DNA from: an uncultured Bacillota bacterium
Lineage (GTDB): Bacteria; Bacillota; Clostridia; Christensenellales; QAND01
Assembly: GCA_905188085.1 (NCBI GenBank)
Contig: CAJJKN010000002.1
Coordinates: 1-64,000 of the forward strand
Reading direction: 5' to 3'
DNA: 64,000 bases
Numbering within the stretch: the stretch's first letter is position 1; the number at the start of each line of letters is the position of its first letter. The notes below the pieces were generated by a model, which was given only the letters and a program-made list of their open reading frames with translations, did no database searches and was not told where the DNA came from. The position numbers and the translations under genes are program-made. Of this stretch, positions 1-9,355 are shown piece after piece.

Positions 1-113
1 TCTGATAGCTCTTTACTTTTACAATAATTCAAATAATGTTGCCATTTTGTTGCCACAAGGGACACTCAAACGGCTAAAACCGCATAACTACGGGCTTTTT
101 TAAAGGTGAGAAA
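1..113. other. Left-edge non-coding stretch downstream of the stand-alone GMP synthase domain
   Basis: No gene is complete here. On the minus strand, positions 73 to 29 read as a short open frame ending PLWQQNGNII-stop with no start codon; a stop closes it at 74-76. From memory, WQQNGN-like tails are common at the C-termini of clostridial phage or ICE tyrosine integrases, so this may be a scar of a lost element, but that is unverified. Bases 80-104 hold a weak CCG/CGG hairpin next to a T-run, which might terminate transcription. Confidence 0.3.
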
Positions 114-1094
114 TTATTCCCACTCAATCGTGCCGATAGGTTTGGGAGTAAGGTCATAGACAACACGGTTGATGCCGGGCACTTCGTGGGTAATGCGGTC
201 TGTGATGTGGTGCAGCAGCGGATAAGGAATTTCCTCGATCGTGGCAGTCATGGCGTCGGTGGTGTTGATCGCGCGAATGATGGCGGGCCATCCTTCATAA
301 CGCTTTCCATCCTTTACGCCAACGCTTTTGAAGTCCGGTACCGAGATGAAATATTGCCAAACCTTGCCGGCCAGGCCGTTTTTATCAAATTCTTCGCGCA
401 AAATCGCATCGGCTTCTCGCAGCGCATGCAAACGATCGCGCGTGATGGCACCCAGACAGCGCACACCTAAGCCGGGACCGGGGAAGGGCTGGCGGTAAAC
501 CATGCTGTGCGGCAAGCCCAGCGCTTCGCCTACAACGCGAACCTCATCCTTAAAGAGCAGCTTTACAGGCTCAACCAACTCGAAATTTATTTCTTCAGGC
601 AGGCCGCCTACATTGTGGTGCGCTTTTACGCCTTTGGATTCCAGAATGTCGGGATAAATCGTCCCCTGGCCCAGGAAGGAAATGCCTTCCAGCTTTGCAG
701 CCTGCTCGGCAAAGACCTTGATAAATTCGCCGCCGATAATTTTGCGTTTTTTCTCGGGATCGGCCACGCCTGCCAACAGATCCAGGAAACGGTCGGTGGC
801 ATCGATATAAATCAGGTTTGCATCGAGGGTTTTGCCAAACACATCAATGACCTGCTCGCTTTCACCCTTGCGCATAAGGCCGTGGTTTACATGCACGCAA
901 ACCAGCTGTTTGCCGATGGCCTTGATCAATAAAGCGGCGACCACAGAAGAGTCCACCCCGCCGGACAGGGCAAGCAGCACTTTTTTATCGCCGACTTGCT
1001 TGCGAACGGCGGCCACTTGCTCTTCGATAAAAGCACTGGCAAGCTCGGGTGTGGTAATGCGAACCATAGTTTCAGGACGAACATTGCTATCCAT
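114..1094 (-). CDS. Stand-alone GMP synthase ATP-pyrophosphatase domain protein (second guaA-like gene)
   Basis: A 326-residue protein homologous to the C-terminal two thirds of GMP synthase, which adenylates XMP and aminates it with ammonia. The PP-loop ALSGGVDSS lies near residue 45, QPFPGPGLGVR follows, and the C-terminus GTIEWE matches full GuaA. There is no glutamine amidotransferase domain. The start at 1094 is preferred because GGAGGA at 1101-1106 is well spaced; an upstream in-frame ATG at 1115 has no such site. It lies 54 bp downstream of the full-length guaA and is probably cotranscribed. It resembles the GuaAb subunit of archaeal two-subunit enzymes. It might use free ammonia or borrow the amidotransferase domain of its neighbour; its true role is inferred. 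Confidence 0.9.
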   Translation of the reverse strand: MDSNVRPETMVRITTPELASAFIEEQVAAVRKQVGDKKVLLALSGGVDSSVVAALLIKAIGKQLVCVHVNHGLMRKGESEQVIDVFGKTLDANLIYIDATDRFLDLLAGVADPEKKRKIIGGEFIKVFAEQAAKLEGISFLGQGTIYPDILESKGVKAHHNVGGLPEEINFELVEPVKLLFKDEVRVVGEALGLPHSMVYRQPFPGPGLGVRCLGAITRDRLHALREADAILREEFDKNGLAGKVWQYFISVPDFKSVGVKDGKRYEGWPAIIRAINTTDAMTATIEEIPYPLLHHITDRITHEVPGINRVVYDLTPKPIGTIEWE

Positions 1095-1148
1095 ACGATT
1101 TCCTCCGAATGACAAAAGTTTGGTAAATTTAAAATCAGGCAGGGAAGC

Positions 1149-2675
1149 TTACTCCCATTCTATCGTGCCCGGGGGCTTAGAGGTGATGTCGTATACCACG
1201 CGGTTTACGCCCGGCACTTCGTTGATGATGCGATTCATAATCTTTTTCAAAACGGGCCAGGGAAGCTCGGCCGCTTCCACGGTCATAGCGTCCGTAGAGG
1301 TTACCGCGCGGATGGCCAGCACATGATCATAGGTGCGTTCGTCGCCCATCACGCCAACGGTTCTAAGCGGGGTAAACACCGTGAAATACTGCCAAACCTT
1401 TTCTTCTAAGCCGGCCTGCGCAATTTCGTGCCGCAAAATCGCGTCGCTTTCGCGAACGATGCGCAGCTTTTCCTCCGTAATATCGCCCAGAACGCGAATG
1501 GCCAGGCCCGGGCCGGGGAAGGGCTGGCGCCAAACCATGCTGCGGTCTATCCCCAGGCTGATGCCAAGGGCGCGCACTTCGTCTTTAAACAAAAGGCGGA
1601 GCGGCTCCACAAGCCCTTTGAACCCGATATCCTCCGGCAAACCGCCCACGTTGTGATGGCTTTTGATCACAGCCGCCTGGCCCATGCCGCTTTCGATGAC
1701 GTCGGGATAAATCGTGCCCTGCACCAGATAATCCATCTGGCCAAGCGCCTTTGCCTGCTCTTGAAATACGTTGATAAATTCGTTGCCGATGATCTTACGC
1801 TTCTGTTCCGGATCCGTCACACCGGCCAGCTTTGCCAAAAACCGCGGACCGGCATTGACGCGATGAATTTTCAGTCCCAGTTTTTCGTGATAGGTTTTCA
1901 TCACCTGGTCGCCCTCGTCTTTACGGAGCAGGCCATGGTCCACGAAAATACAGGTCAGATGATCGCCGATGGCCTTATGCACCAGCACAGCCGCCACCGA
2001 AGAATCCACGCCGCCGGAAAGCGCGCAAAGCACTTTGCTGTCGCCCACCTGTTTACGGATGGCTTCCACCATGGAATCCACCACGGCCTCCATCTTCCAG
2101 CCGCCTTGGCAGCCGCACACGGTTAAAAAGTTTTTGAGAATTTCGCTCCCGTGCTGCGTATGCGCCACTTCCGGATGAAACTGTACGCCGTAATATTGCC
2201 GGGCCGTATCCGCCACCGCAGCGCACGAGCAATGCTCGGTATGCGCAACGGACACAAACCCTTCCGGCAGCACGGTTACCGCGTCGTTATGGTTCATCCA
2301 AACCACGTTGGTTTCCGGCAACCCTTGAAACAGCGCGCAGGAAAGGGAAAGGTGCGTTTCGGTGGAGCCGTATTCGCGCGCATCCATCGGGCCCACCTTG
2401 CCGCCCAGCGTATGCACCAGCCACTGCTGGCCATAGCAAATGCCAAGCACGGGAATGCCCAGCTTTAACACCGCCGGATCGCAAACCTTGGCCGCAGGGT
2501 CATACACGCTTTGCGGCCCGCCGGTTAAAATGATGCCCTTTACATCGGGATCTTTCCATGTTTCAATCGCCGTATCGCAGGGAAAAATTTCGCAATAGAC
2601 CCCCGCTTCGCGAACCCGGCGCACAATCAGCTGATTGTATTGCCCGCCGAAATCCAGAACAATGATTTTTTCCAT
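1149..2675 (-). CDS. guaA: GMP synthase (glutamine-hydrolysing), full length
   Basis: Converts XMP to GMP with glutamine and ATP in the cytoplasm. The 508 residues have the normal layout. A class I glutamine amidotransferase domain comes first, with the nucleophile Cys80 in LGICYGQQ and the catalytic VQFHPEV histidine-glutamate region. The ATP-pyrophosphatase domain follows with the PP-loop ALSGGVDSS, and then the dimerisation domain ends in GTIEWE. The start codon overlaps the pyrG stop by one base (TGATG), indicating translational coupling. It is the penultimate gene of the purA-to-guaA operon, followed by a second, amidotransferase-less copy. Confidence 0.98.
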   Translation of the reverse strand: MEKIIVLDFGGQYNQLIVRRVREAGVYCEIFPCDTAIETWKDPDVKGIILTGGPQSVYDPAAKVCDPAVLKLGIPVLGICYGQQWLVHTLGGKVGPMDAREYGSTETHLSLSCALFQGLPETNVVWMNHNDAVTVLPEGFVSVAHTEHCSCAAVADTARQYYGVQFHPEVAHTQHGSEILKNFLTVCGCQGGWKMEAVVDSMVEAIRKQVGDSKVLCALSGGVDSSVAAVLVHKAIGDHLTCIFVDHGLLRKDEGDQVMKTYHEKLGLKIHRVNAGPRFLAKLAGVTDPEQKRKIIGNEFINVFQEQAKALGQMDYLVQGTIYPDVIESGMGQAAVIKSHHNVGGLPEDIGFKGLVEPLRLLFKDEVRALGISLGIDRSMVWRQPFPGPGLAIRVLGDITEEKLRIVRESDAILRHEIAQAGLEEKVWQYFTVFTPLRTVGVMGDERTYDHVLAIRAVTSTDAMTVEAAELPWPVLKKIMNRIINEVPGVNRVVYDITSKPPGTIEWE

Positions 2676-4285
2676 CAGGCTTTGTCCCCTTCGTGTTCTG
2701 CCAAGGCAGCGCCGATGAATTCACGGAACAACGGATGCGGCCGCATCGGACGAGACAAAAATTCCGGATGGAACTGTACGCCCACAAACCACGGATGATC
2801 CGTAAGCTCAACGATTTCCACCAGCCCGGTTTCGGGGTTGGTGCCTGCTTTGCGCATGTTGCCGTCAAAAATCCTGTCGGCAAATTGAGAATTAAATTCA
2901 TAGCGGTGGCGGTGCCGTTCATGGATCACCGGCGTACCATAAGCTTCCATGCTCTTGGTGCCTTCTTCCAATTGGCAGGTATATTGCCCTAGGCGCTGTG
3001 TGCCGCCCAGGTGCGTCACGCCCACCTGCGTTTCCATCATATCAATCACGGGGTAGGGGGTCTGCGTATCCATCTCGGTGGAGTTGGCGTTTTGCAGGCC
3101 CGCCACGTTGCGTGCATATTCAATCACAGCCATTTGCAGCCCCAAGCAGATGCCCAAAAACGGCTTTTTATGCGTACGGGCATAGTTTACGGCCAAAATT
3201 TTGCCCTCCGTGCCGCGCGGGCCAAAGCCGCCCGGAATGAGGATGGCATCCACAGGGGAGAGAAGCTCGTCCACCGTGTCCGGCGTGATCTCTTCGGATT
3301 CCACCCAGTGAATTTTCACTTTGGCGTCGTGATACGCGCCGGCGTGAATCAAAGATTCCACCACGCTTAAATAAGCATCATGCAGCTTGATGTATTTACC
3401 CACCAGCGCCACGTTTACTTCGCGCTTGGGAGAAACGATGCGCTGCACCATGTTTCGCCAATCGGACAGATCATGCGCACGATCCGGCAGGCCCAATTTT
3501 TCCAGCACCTTTGTGCAGAGCCCTTCGCGCTCCAGCATCAGCGGCACTTCGTAAATGGTGTTTACATCGTTGTTTTCAATCACACAGCCCGGGGTAATGT
3601 TGCAAAGATACGAAATCTTGTTTTTGATATCCGGGTCCAGGTCATGCTCGGTGCGGCAGACCAGAATATCCGGCTGAATGCCGAGAGAACATAGCTCACG
3701 CACGCTGTGCTGGGTGGGCTTTGTTTTCAATTCACCTACGCTGTTGAGGTAGGGAATATAGGTCAAATGCACGCTCAGCGTGTTGCCGACGCCCGCTTCC
3801 ATGCGGAATTGGCTGATGGCTTCGATAAACGGCAGGCTTTCAATATCGCCCACCGTGCCGCCCACTTCCACCAGCGTCACGTCTGCATTGTCTTTGGTGG
3901 CCACGTCTTTGATGGCCTGTTTGATGGAATTGGTCAAATGCGGCACAACCTGCACCGTGCCGCCGTTAAAATCACCGTGGCGTTCTCGCTCCAGCAAATC
4001 GGAATACAGTTTGCCGGAGGTAACGCTGTTACGCTTGGAAAGGCTGAAATCAATAAATCGTTCGTAATGCCCCAGGTCCAAATCCGTTTCGCCACCGTTG
4101 TCCGTTACAAACACTTCGCCATGCTGATACGGGTTCATCGTGCCGGGATCCACATTCAGATATGGATCAAACTTCATCATCGTGACACGATAGCCACGGC
4201 TTTTCAACAACATACCCAGAGAAGCGGATGTAACGCCTTTCCCTAAAGACGACATGACGCCGCCGGTGATAAACACAATCTTCAT
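2675..4285 (-). CDS. pyrG: CTP synthase
   Basis: Makes CTP from UTP, glutamine and ATP. The 536 residues start with the synthase domain (FITGGVMSSLGKGVTSAS, the P-loop-like ATP site) and continue with a class I glutamine amidotransferase domain containing the nucleophile motif LGICLGLQ and a C-terminal VQFHPEF. Length and motif order are normal for the family. A GGAG-type site lies about 10 bases before the ATG, and 23 bases separate it from purB upstream. It overlaps guaA by one base. Its place among purine genes suggests shared control of nucleotide supply, an inference from gene order. Confidence 0.98.
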   Translation of the reverse strand: MKIVFITGGVMSSLGKGVTSASLGMLLKSRGYRVTMMKFDPYLNVDPGTMNPYQHGEVFVTDNGGETDLDLGHYERFIDFSLSKRNSVTSGKLYSDLLERERHGDFNGGTVQVVPHLTNSIKQAIKDVATKDNADVTLVEVGGTVGDIESLPFIEAISQFRMEAGVGNTLSVHLTYIPYLNSVGELKTKPTQHSVRELCSLGIQPDILVCRTEHDLDPDIKNKISYLCNITPGCVIENNDVNTIYEVPLMLEREGLCTKVLEKLGLPDRAHDLSDWRNMVQRIVSPKREVNVALVGKYIKLHDAYLSVVESLIHAGAYHDAKVKIHWVESEEITPDTVDELLSPVDAILIPGGFGPRGTEGKILAVNYARTHKKPFLGICLGLQMAVIEYARNVAGLQNANSTEMDTQTPYPVIDMMETQVGVTHLGGTQRLGQYTCQLEEGTKSMEAYGTPVIHERHRHRYEFNSQFADRIFDGNMRKAGTNPETGLVEIVELTDHPWFVGVQFHPEFLSRPMRPHPLFREFIGAALAEHEGDKA

Positions 4286-4308
4286 TTTTTTATACTCTCC
4301 TACTTATC

Positions 4309-5733
4309 TTATACACGAATCTGACCGATTGGTCCTTTGGCAGCGCCGGATAAACGCGGCATTACCTGTTCTTTAATAAACTCAACAACCTGGTTTGGAC
4401 AGCGCCCGATATACAGCCGCGCATCCATCACCTTTTCCAGCTGTGCAAGCGTCAGGCCGAAAGCGGGGTCGCCGGCAATGCGTTCCAACAGATCGTTGGG
4501 CTTGCCTTCGCCCTTTACCACCGTTGCGGCGGCCTGGGAATGCACGCGCAGCTTTTCATGCAGCTCCTGCCGGTCTCCACCGTGCTTTACGGCTTCCATC
4601 ATGATGTTTTCCGTGGCCATAAAGGGAAGCTGCTCGTCCACATGGCGTTTGATCATCTGCGGATATACCACCAGCCCATCCGCCACGTTGGCATATAATT
4701 CCAACACGGCATCGATGGATAAAAACGCTTCCGGCATGCAGATACGGCGATTGGCGGAATCATCCAGCGTGCGCTCCATCCATTGCACAGAGGCCGTCAT
4801 CGGCGGATCCATGGACAGTGCTATTACATGGCGAGCCATTGAGCAGATACGCTCGCTGCGCATGGGGTTGCGCTTGTATGCCATGGCAGAAGAACCCACC
4901 TGGCTTTTTTCAAACGGCTCTTCCACTTCACGCATATGCTGCAAAAGCCGCAGGTCGTTTGCAAATTTGCTGGCAGACTGCGCAATCGCAGACAATACGC
5001 TTAAAATACGGCTGTCCATTTTGCGCGGATAGGTCTGCCCGGAAACGGGGAAGGAAGCGGCAAAGCTCATTTTTTCACAGATTTTGGCATCCAGCGCTTT
5101 GCATTTTTCCTCATCATTTTCAAATAAATCCATAAAGCTGGCCTGGGTGCCGGTGGTGCCTTTGCTGCCCAAAAGCTTGAAGCTGGCCAAACAGCAATCC
5201 AACTCATCCAAGTCCATTAAAAGATCCTGAATCCAAAGCGTGGCGCGTTTGCCCACGGTCACAAGTTGCGCGGGTTGTAAATGCGTATAGCCAAGCTGCG
5301 GCATATCCTGATATGCCAGGGCAAAACGGCTTAGCCGCTCCACCACCGCCAGCAACTTACCGCGCACCAATTGCAGCGCCTCGCGATAGATGATCAGATC
5401 AGCATTATCCGTTACATAACAGCTGGTGGCGCCCAGGTGAATGATCCCCTTGGCGGACGGCGCATCCTGCCCGTAGGCATATACATGCGCCATCACATCG
5501 TGGCGGATTTCCTTTTCCTTTTTGGCCACCACATCGTAATCGATCGGCTCTATATGCGCTTTTAATTCATCCACCTGCGCCTGGGTAATGGGCAGGCCCA
5601 GTTCCATCTCGCTTTCTGCCAGCGCCACCCAAAGCCTGCGCCAAGTGGTGTATCGCATATCCGGGGAAAACAGCCGGCTCATCTCCGCGCTGGCATACCG
5701 CGCGTTGAACGGGCTTTGATAAGTATCGTTCAT
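4309..5733 (-). CDS. purB: Adenylosuccinate lyase
   Basis: Catalyses two purine steps: SAICAR to AICAR plus fumarate, and adenylosuccinate to AMP plus fumarate. The 474 residues carry the fumarase/aspartase superfamily signature in GSSAMAYKRNPMRSERI, the signature loop with the catalytic serine. HLGATSCYVTDN and GYTHLQPAQ motifs lie upstream of it. Length is usual. The ATG overlaps the purF stop (ATGA), so translation is likely coupled. It shares its operon with purC, whose product it acts on, and with purA, which makes its other substrate. Confidence 0.97.
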   Translation of the reverse strand: MNDTYQSPFNARYASAEMSRLFSPDMRYTTWRRLWVALAESEMELGLPITQAQVDELKAHIEPIDYDVVAKKEKEIRHDVMAHVYAYGQDAPSAKGIIHLGATSCYVTDNADLIIYREALQLVRGKLLAVVERLSRFALAYQDMPQLGYTHLQPAQLVTVGKRATLWIQDLLMDLDELDCCLASFKLLGSKGTTGTQASFMDLFENDEEKCKALDAKICEKMSFAASFPVSGQTYPRKMDSRILSVLSAIAQSASKFANDLRLLQHMREVEEPFEKSQVGSSAMAYKRNPMRSERICSMARHVIALSMDPPMTASVQWMERTLDDSANRRICMPEAFLSIDAVLELYANVADGLVVYPQMIKRHVDEQLPFMATENIMMEAVKHGGDRQELHEKLRVHSQAAATVVKGEGKPNDLLERIAGDPAFGLTLAQLEKVMDARLYIGRCPNQVVEFIKEQVMPRLSGAAKGPIGQIRV

Positions 5734-7151
5734 CTTTGGCGCTCCTTTGTATGTTTTTTAATCAGGGAAACGCAGTTTTTGCATTTATGAATATCCATCG
5801 GGTAATTTCCGTCAAAACAGGCGGTGCAATAGCCCTGCTTATAGTCGCTGACGGCCTGTTCCAACAGCGGTAGATCCAAATACGCCAAGGAATCCAGCCC
5901 CAAACTCTTACACAGATCTTCTACCGAGTACTGCGCGCCAATCAGGTGTTTGCTCGTCGGCGTATTGATACCGAAATGACAGGGGAATTTTACCGGAGGG
6001 GAAGAGATACGCATATGAACTTCCTTGGCCCCCGCGTCGCGCAGCATTTTTGCAATGATGATGCTGTTTGTGCCGCGCACAATGGAATCATCTACCAGTA
6101 GCACCCGTTTGCCCGCCACCTGGTCTTTCAATACGCTGAGCTTTAACCGAACGGCCAATTCACGTGCCTGTTGTTTGGGCGTGATAAACGTGCGACCGAT
6201 ATAGCGGTTTTTCACCAGCACATCGCCATAAGGAATGCCGCTGGCCTCCGCATAGCCGTGGGCGGCGGCAATCGCGCTGTCCGGCACGCCGGCCACGATA
6301 TCCGCATCCACCGGGTGTACGCCGGACAGCATTTGCCCTGCTCTGCGCCGCGCCTGATATACGGGAATTCCGTCTATCACGCTGTCCGGCCGGGCAAAAT
6401 AGACATATTCAAACAAGCAGGGCCCGTGATGGTCTTGCACGGGCGTGCGATAGCTTTTCAGTCCGTCTTTGCCGATGGAAACAATTTCTCCCGGCTCCAC
6501 ATCGCGCACAAATTCCGCACCCAACACGTCAAACGCGCAGGATTCGGAGGCGATCATGTAGGTTTTGCCCAGTTTGCCGATGCACAGCGGGCGAATGCCC
6601 CACGGGTCGCGCACGCCGTATACATGGGTGCGCGTCATCAGCACCAAGGCGTAAGACCCGTATACGCAGGACATCATTTCCTCGATGCGTTCCGGCATGG
6701 TTTTCCGGCGGGAGCGCGCAATCAAATGCGCGATCATCTCCGTATCCATATCGGTTTGAAACAATACGCCGTCTTCACGCAGATAGCGGCTGATGGCGGG
6801 GGAGTTTACCAGGTGCCCGTTATGCGCCAGCGCCAAAAACCCGCCCTGGAATTTCATCAACAGCGGCTGTGTGTTTAATACGTTGGTAGCGCCGCTGGTT
6901 GCATAGCGTACATGACCGATCAAAAGCTTTTTCCCCATCAGCGGGGTCAGGCCTTCGTTTTGGAAAACATCCGTTACCAAGCCGATGTTTTTCACAAGAT
7001 GGGCCGGTCCCCCGTTGGAGGCGGCCATGCCGCAGCCGTCCTGCCCGCGATGCTGAAGGGTTTGCAGGGCAAAATAGCCCATGTGGGCGCTGTCCATTTC
7101 AGATTGATTGTATACGCCAAATACGCCGCATTCTTCATGTAAACGATCCAT
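5730..7151 (-). CDS. purF: Amidophosphoribosyltransferase
   Basis: Commits PRPP to purine synthesis by making phosphoribosylamine from glutamine. The N-terminus MDRLHEEC fits a short propeptide removed to expose Cys8 as the catalytic N-terminal nucleophile (class II amidotransferase). The PRPP loop is VLLVDDSIVRGTNS. Cysteines in KFPCHFG, YCTACFDG and HKCKNC match the iron-sulfur-containing Bacillus-type enzyme, so it is probably oxygen-sensitive. A single base separates it from the purC stop, and its stop overlaps the purB start. Confidence 0.97.
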   Translation of the reverse strand: MDRLHEECGVFGVYNQSEMDSAHMGYFALQTLQHRGQDGCGMAASNGGPAHLVKNIGLVTDVFQNEGLTPLMGKKLLIGHVRYATSGATNVLNTQPLLMKFQGGFLALAHNGHLVNSPAISRYLREDGVLFQTDMDTEMIAHLIARSRRKTMPERIEEMMSCVYGSYALVLMTRTHVYGVRDPWGIRPLCIGKLGKTYMIASESCAFDVLGAEFVRDVEPGEIVSIGKDGLKSYRTPVQDHHGPCLFEYVYFARPDSVIDGIPVYQARRRAGQMLSGVHPVDADIVAGVPDSAIAAAHGYAEASGIPYGDVLVKNRYIGRTFITPKQQARELAVRLKLSVLKDQVAGKRVLLVDDSIVRGTNSIIIAKMLRDAGAKEVHMRISSPPVKFPCHFGINTPTSKHLIGAQYSVEDLCKSLGLDSLAYLDLPLLEQAVSDYKQGYCTACFDGNYPMDIHKCKNCVSLIKKHTKERQR

Positions 7152-7152
7152 C

Positions 7153-7860
7153 TTACTGATTCAACCCCAAACGACGCATCACTTCTTGATACGCTTCTTC
7201 GGTTTTGCCAAGGTCGCGGCGGAAACGGTCTTTATCCAGCTTTTCGCCGGTGGCATCGTCCCAAAGACGGCAGGTATCCGGAGAAATCTCGTCCGCCAAA
7301 ATGATGGTGCCGTCCGGCAGGCGGCCGAATTCCAGTTTGAAGTCCACCAAAATCAGGTGCGCCTGGGCCAAACGCTCTTTGAGCAACTCGTTGATGCGAA
7401 GCGCCAGGTTTGTAATGGTGGAAATCTCTTCATCCGTGGCCAGATGAATGGCGCGAATGTGCGATTCGTTGACGATTGGGTCGCCCAGCTCGTCGTTTTT
7501 ATAGCAGAATTCCAGCACCGTGGAATCCATCTTTGTGCCTTCCGATACACCCAGGCGCTCTGCCAAAGAACCGGCAGCAATGTTGCGCACGATTACTTCC
7601 AACGGCACAATCTGAACATGCTTTACCAGCGTATCCCGATCATTCAGTTCTTCAATATAATGTGTGGGAATGCCTTTTTCTTCCAACATCCGGAACAGAT
7701 AATTGCTCATTCGGTTGTTGATTGCGCCTTTACCGACAATTGTACCTTTTTTCAAGCCGTTTTGCGCGGTGGCGTCGTCCTTGTAGTGAACCATAACAAC
7801 GTTGGGATCTTCAGTTGCATAGACTTGCTTTGCTTTTCCTTCGTACAACAATTCGCTCAT
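7153..7860 (-). CDS. purC: Phosphoribosylaminoimidazole-succinocarboxamide (SAICAR) synthase
   Basis: Condenses CAIR with aspartate using ATP to give SAICAR. The 235 residues match the short bacterial form. They begin LLYEGKAKQVYAT, the typical N-terminal KGKAK-like segment, and contain VPLEVIVRNIAAGSLA and VDFKLEFGR, both characteristic. GGAGGAA lies just before the ATG, and the gap from purA is 24 bp. It directly precedes purF with one base between stop and start. Its product is the substrate of PurB, encoded two genes downstream. Confidence 0.97.
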   Translation of the reverse strand: MSELLYEGKAKQVYATEDPNVVMVHYKDDATAQNGLKKGTIVGKGAINNRMSNYLFRMLEEKGIPTHYIEELNDRDTLVKHVQIVPLEVIVRNIAAGSLAERLGVSEGTKMDSTVLEFCYKNDELGDPIVNESHIRAIHLATDEEISTITNLALRINELLKERLAQAHLILVDFKLEFGRLPDGTIILADEISPDTCRLWDDATGEKLDKDRFRRDLGKTEEAYQEVMRRLGLNQ

Positions 7861-7884
7861 AGGGCTGTTCCTCCATATAATTTT

Positions 7885-9162
7885 TTATCCGCGGATGATG
7901 ATTTGCTCACGTTCCGGGCCCACAGAAACATATTTGATAAATACACCCAGCCGTTTTTCGGCATACAACACATAATTCTGTGCGGCCTGGGGCAGGTCTT
8001 CAAATTTGCGAATGTGGCTGATTTCGCATTGCCATCCCGGCAAAACATCGTATACCGGCTCCGCGCTGTCCAAAAGCTGCGTGGCCGGGAAACGGGTCAC
8101 TTCTTCGCCGTTTACCTTATATGCCCGAATCACGGGAATTTCTTTCATATAGCTTAAAACGTCCATCTTGGTGATGGCAAGTTCGGTGGCGCCTTGCAGC
8201 TCCACGCCGTGCTTTGTGGCCACCAGGTCTAAATAGGCTACCCGGCGCGGACGCCCCGTGGCTGCGCCGTATTCGCCGCCGGCCTGGCGCAAAGCGTCGC
8301 CCGCTTCGTCGTTCAATTCACCGACAAAGGGCCCAGCGCCTACGCAGGTGGAATAGGCTTTTACCACGCCCACCACGTTTTCCAGCCGAATGCTGGGCAG
8401 CCCGCAGCCGATGGGCGCATAGCCTGCCAGAGGGGAAGAGGAAGAGGTATACGGGTAAATGCCGTAATCCAAATCGCGCAAAGCGCCCAGCTGCGCTTCC
8501 ATCAAAACGCTCTTGCCCGCGGCCAATGCATTGGACAATACCTGCCCTACATCTTTAACATATGGCTTTAATTTGCCGCCGAATTCATCCAGCCAGGCCT
8601 GCATTTCCTCAACGGAAATCGGATCGCAATGATACGCGCTGCCAAGCAGGGCATTTTTCCAATCCACCAAGCGGAACAGGTGTTCTTTCATGGAATCCGG
8701 ATAGAACAAATCGCCCATCTGCAAGGTTTTTTTCATAGCCTTGTCTCCATATACGGGAGAAATGCCGCGGCGGGTGGAGCCATATTTGGCGTTGCCCAGC
8801 CGGTCTTCTTCCAATTGATCCTGCATGGCGTGAAACGGCATACAGATCATTGCCCTGTCGGAAATACACAGGTTTTCCGGCGAAATAGGCACGCCCGCCT
8901 TATGCAGCTTTTCGATTTCGCCGCAAAGGTGTTCCGGGTTAATCACCGTGCCCGGACCCAAAATGTTGATGGTGCCGGGACGGAAAATACCGGAAGGCAA
9001 AAGGTTTAATGCAAATTTACCAAACTCATTGATTACGGTATGGCCGGCGTTGTTGCCGCCTTGATACCGCACCACGACATCGTAGGATTCGGACAGGTAA
9101 TCGACCATCCGGCCTTTGCCCTCGTCTCCCCAGTTGATGCCGACAATGGCTGTCACAGACAT
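7885..9162 (-). CDS. purA: Adenylosuccinate synthetase
   Basis: Joins IMP and aspartate with GTP to form adenylosuccinate, the first step from IMP to AMP. The 425 residues open with IVGINWGDEGKGRMVD, the GTP-binding glycine loop with the catalytic Asp. YQGGNNAGHTV follows, and GPFVGELND lies later. The start is set by GAGGAGG nine bases upstream. It is the first gene of the seven-gene minus-strand operon and faces hisH across a 223 bp divergent region that must hold its promoter. Confidence 0.97.
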   Translation of the reverse strand: MSVTAIVGINWGDEGKGRMVDYLSESYDVVVRYQGGNNAGHTVINEFGKFALNLLPSGIFRPGTINILGPGTVINPEHLCGEIEKLHKAGVPISPENLCISDRAMICMPFHAMQDQLEEDRLGNAKYGSTRRGISPVYGDKAMKKTLQMGDLFYPDSMKEHLFRLVDWKNALLGSAYHCDPISVEEMQAWLDEFGGKLKPYVKDVGQVLSNALAAGKSVLMEAQLGALRDLDYGIYPYTSSSSPLAGYAPIGCGLPSIRLENVVGVVKAYSTCVGAGPFVGELNDEAGDALRQAGGEYGAATGRPRRVAYLDLVATKHGVELQGATELAITKMDVLSYMKEIPVIRAYKVNGEEVTRFPATQLLDSAEPVYDVLPGWQCEISHIRKFEDLPQAAQNYVLYAEKRLGVFIKYVSVGPEREQIIIRG

Positions 9163-9216
9163 GTGGGTTCCTCCTCAAAAATACTGTGGATCAGCAATTT
9201 TCTCCATAACAGAAAT

Positions 9217-9222
9217 ATTATA
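9217..9222 (-). promoter_or_regulatory. Candidate -10 box for the purA operon
   Basis: On the minus strand a perfect TATAAT lies 54 bp upstream of the purA start. No good -35 box stands 16-18 bp upstream of it, so it may depend on an activator or on extended contacts. I looked for a PurR box or a purine riboswitch in this interval and saw neither. Confidence 0.45.
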
Positions 9223-9326
9223 GTCCAAATACGACCTTTTTTCCATTGCAAATTCATAAAATCTGCACAGGAAATTGTTGTGGAAAAAACACCGCTTAAA
9301 AATCAAAACAAATCGGCAAAAATTTC

Positions 9327-9355
9327 TTTACTTTATCGTGATAAAGTGATATAGT
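9327..9355 (+). promoter_or_regulatory. hisHF promoter with palindromic operator
   Basis: TTTACT (9327-9332) and TATAGT (9350-9355) are separated by 17 bases. The perfect dyad ACTTTATC-GT-GATAAAGT (9330-9347) fills the spacer, a classical repressor position that would block RNA polymerase. The regulator is not in the window. A histidine-responsive repressor is a reasonable guess only. Confidence 0.65.

Noticed and set aside
1149..2675. guaA pair as an artefact of element integration regenerating a gene end
   Set aside because: The second copy spans over 320 residues and is well diverged from guaA, which is too long and different for a regenerated attachment-site end.
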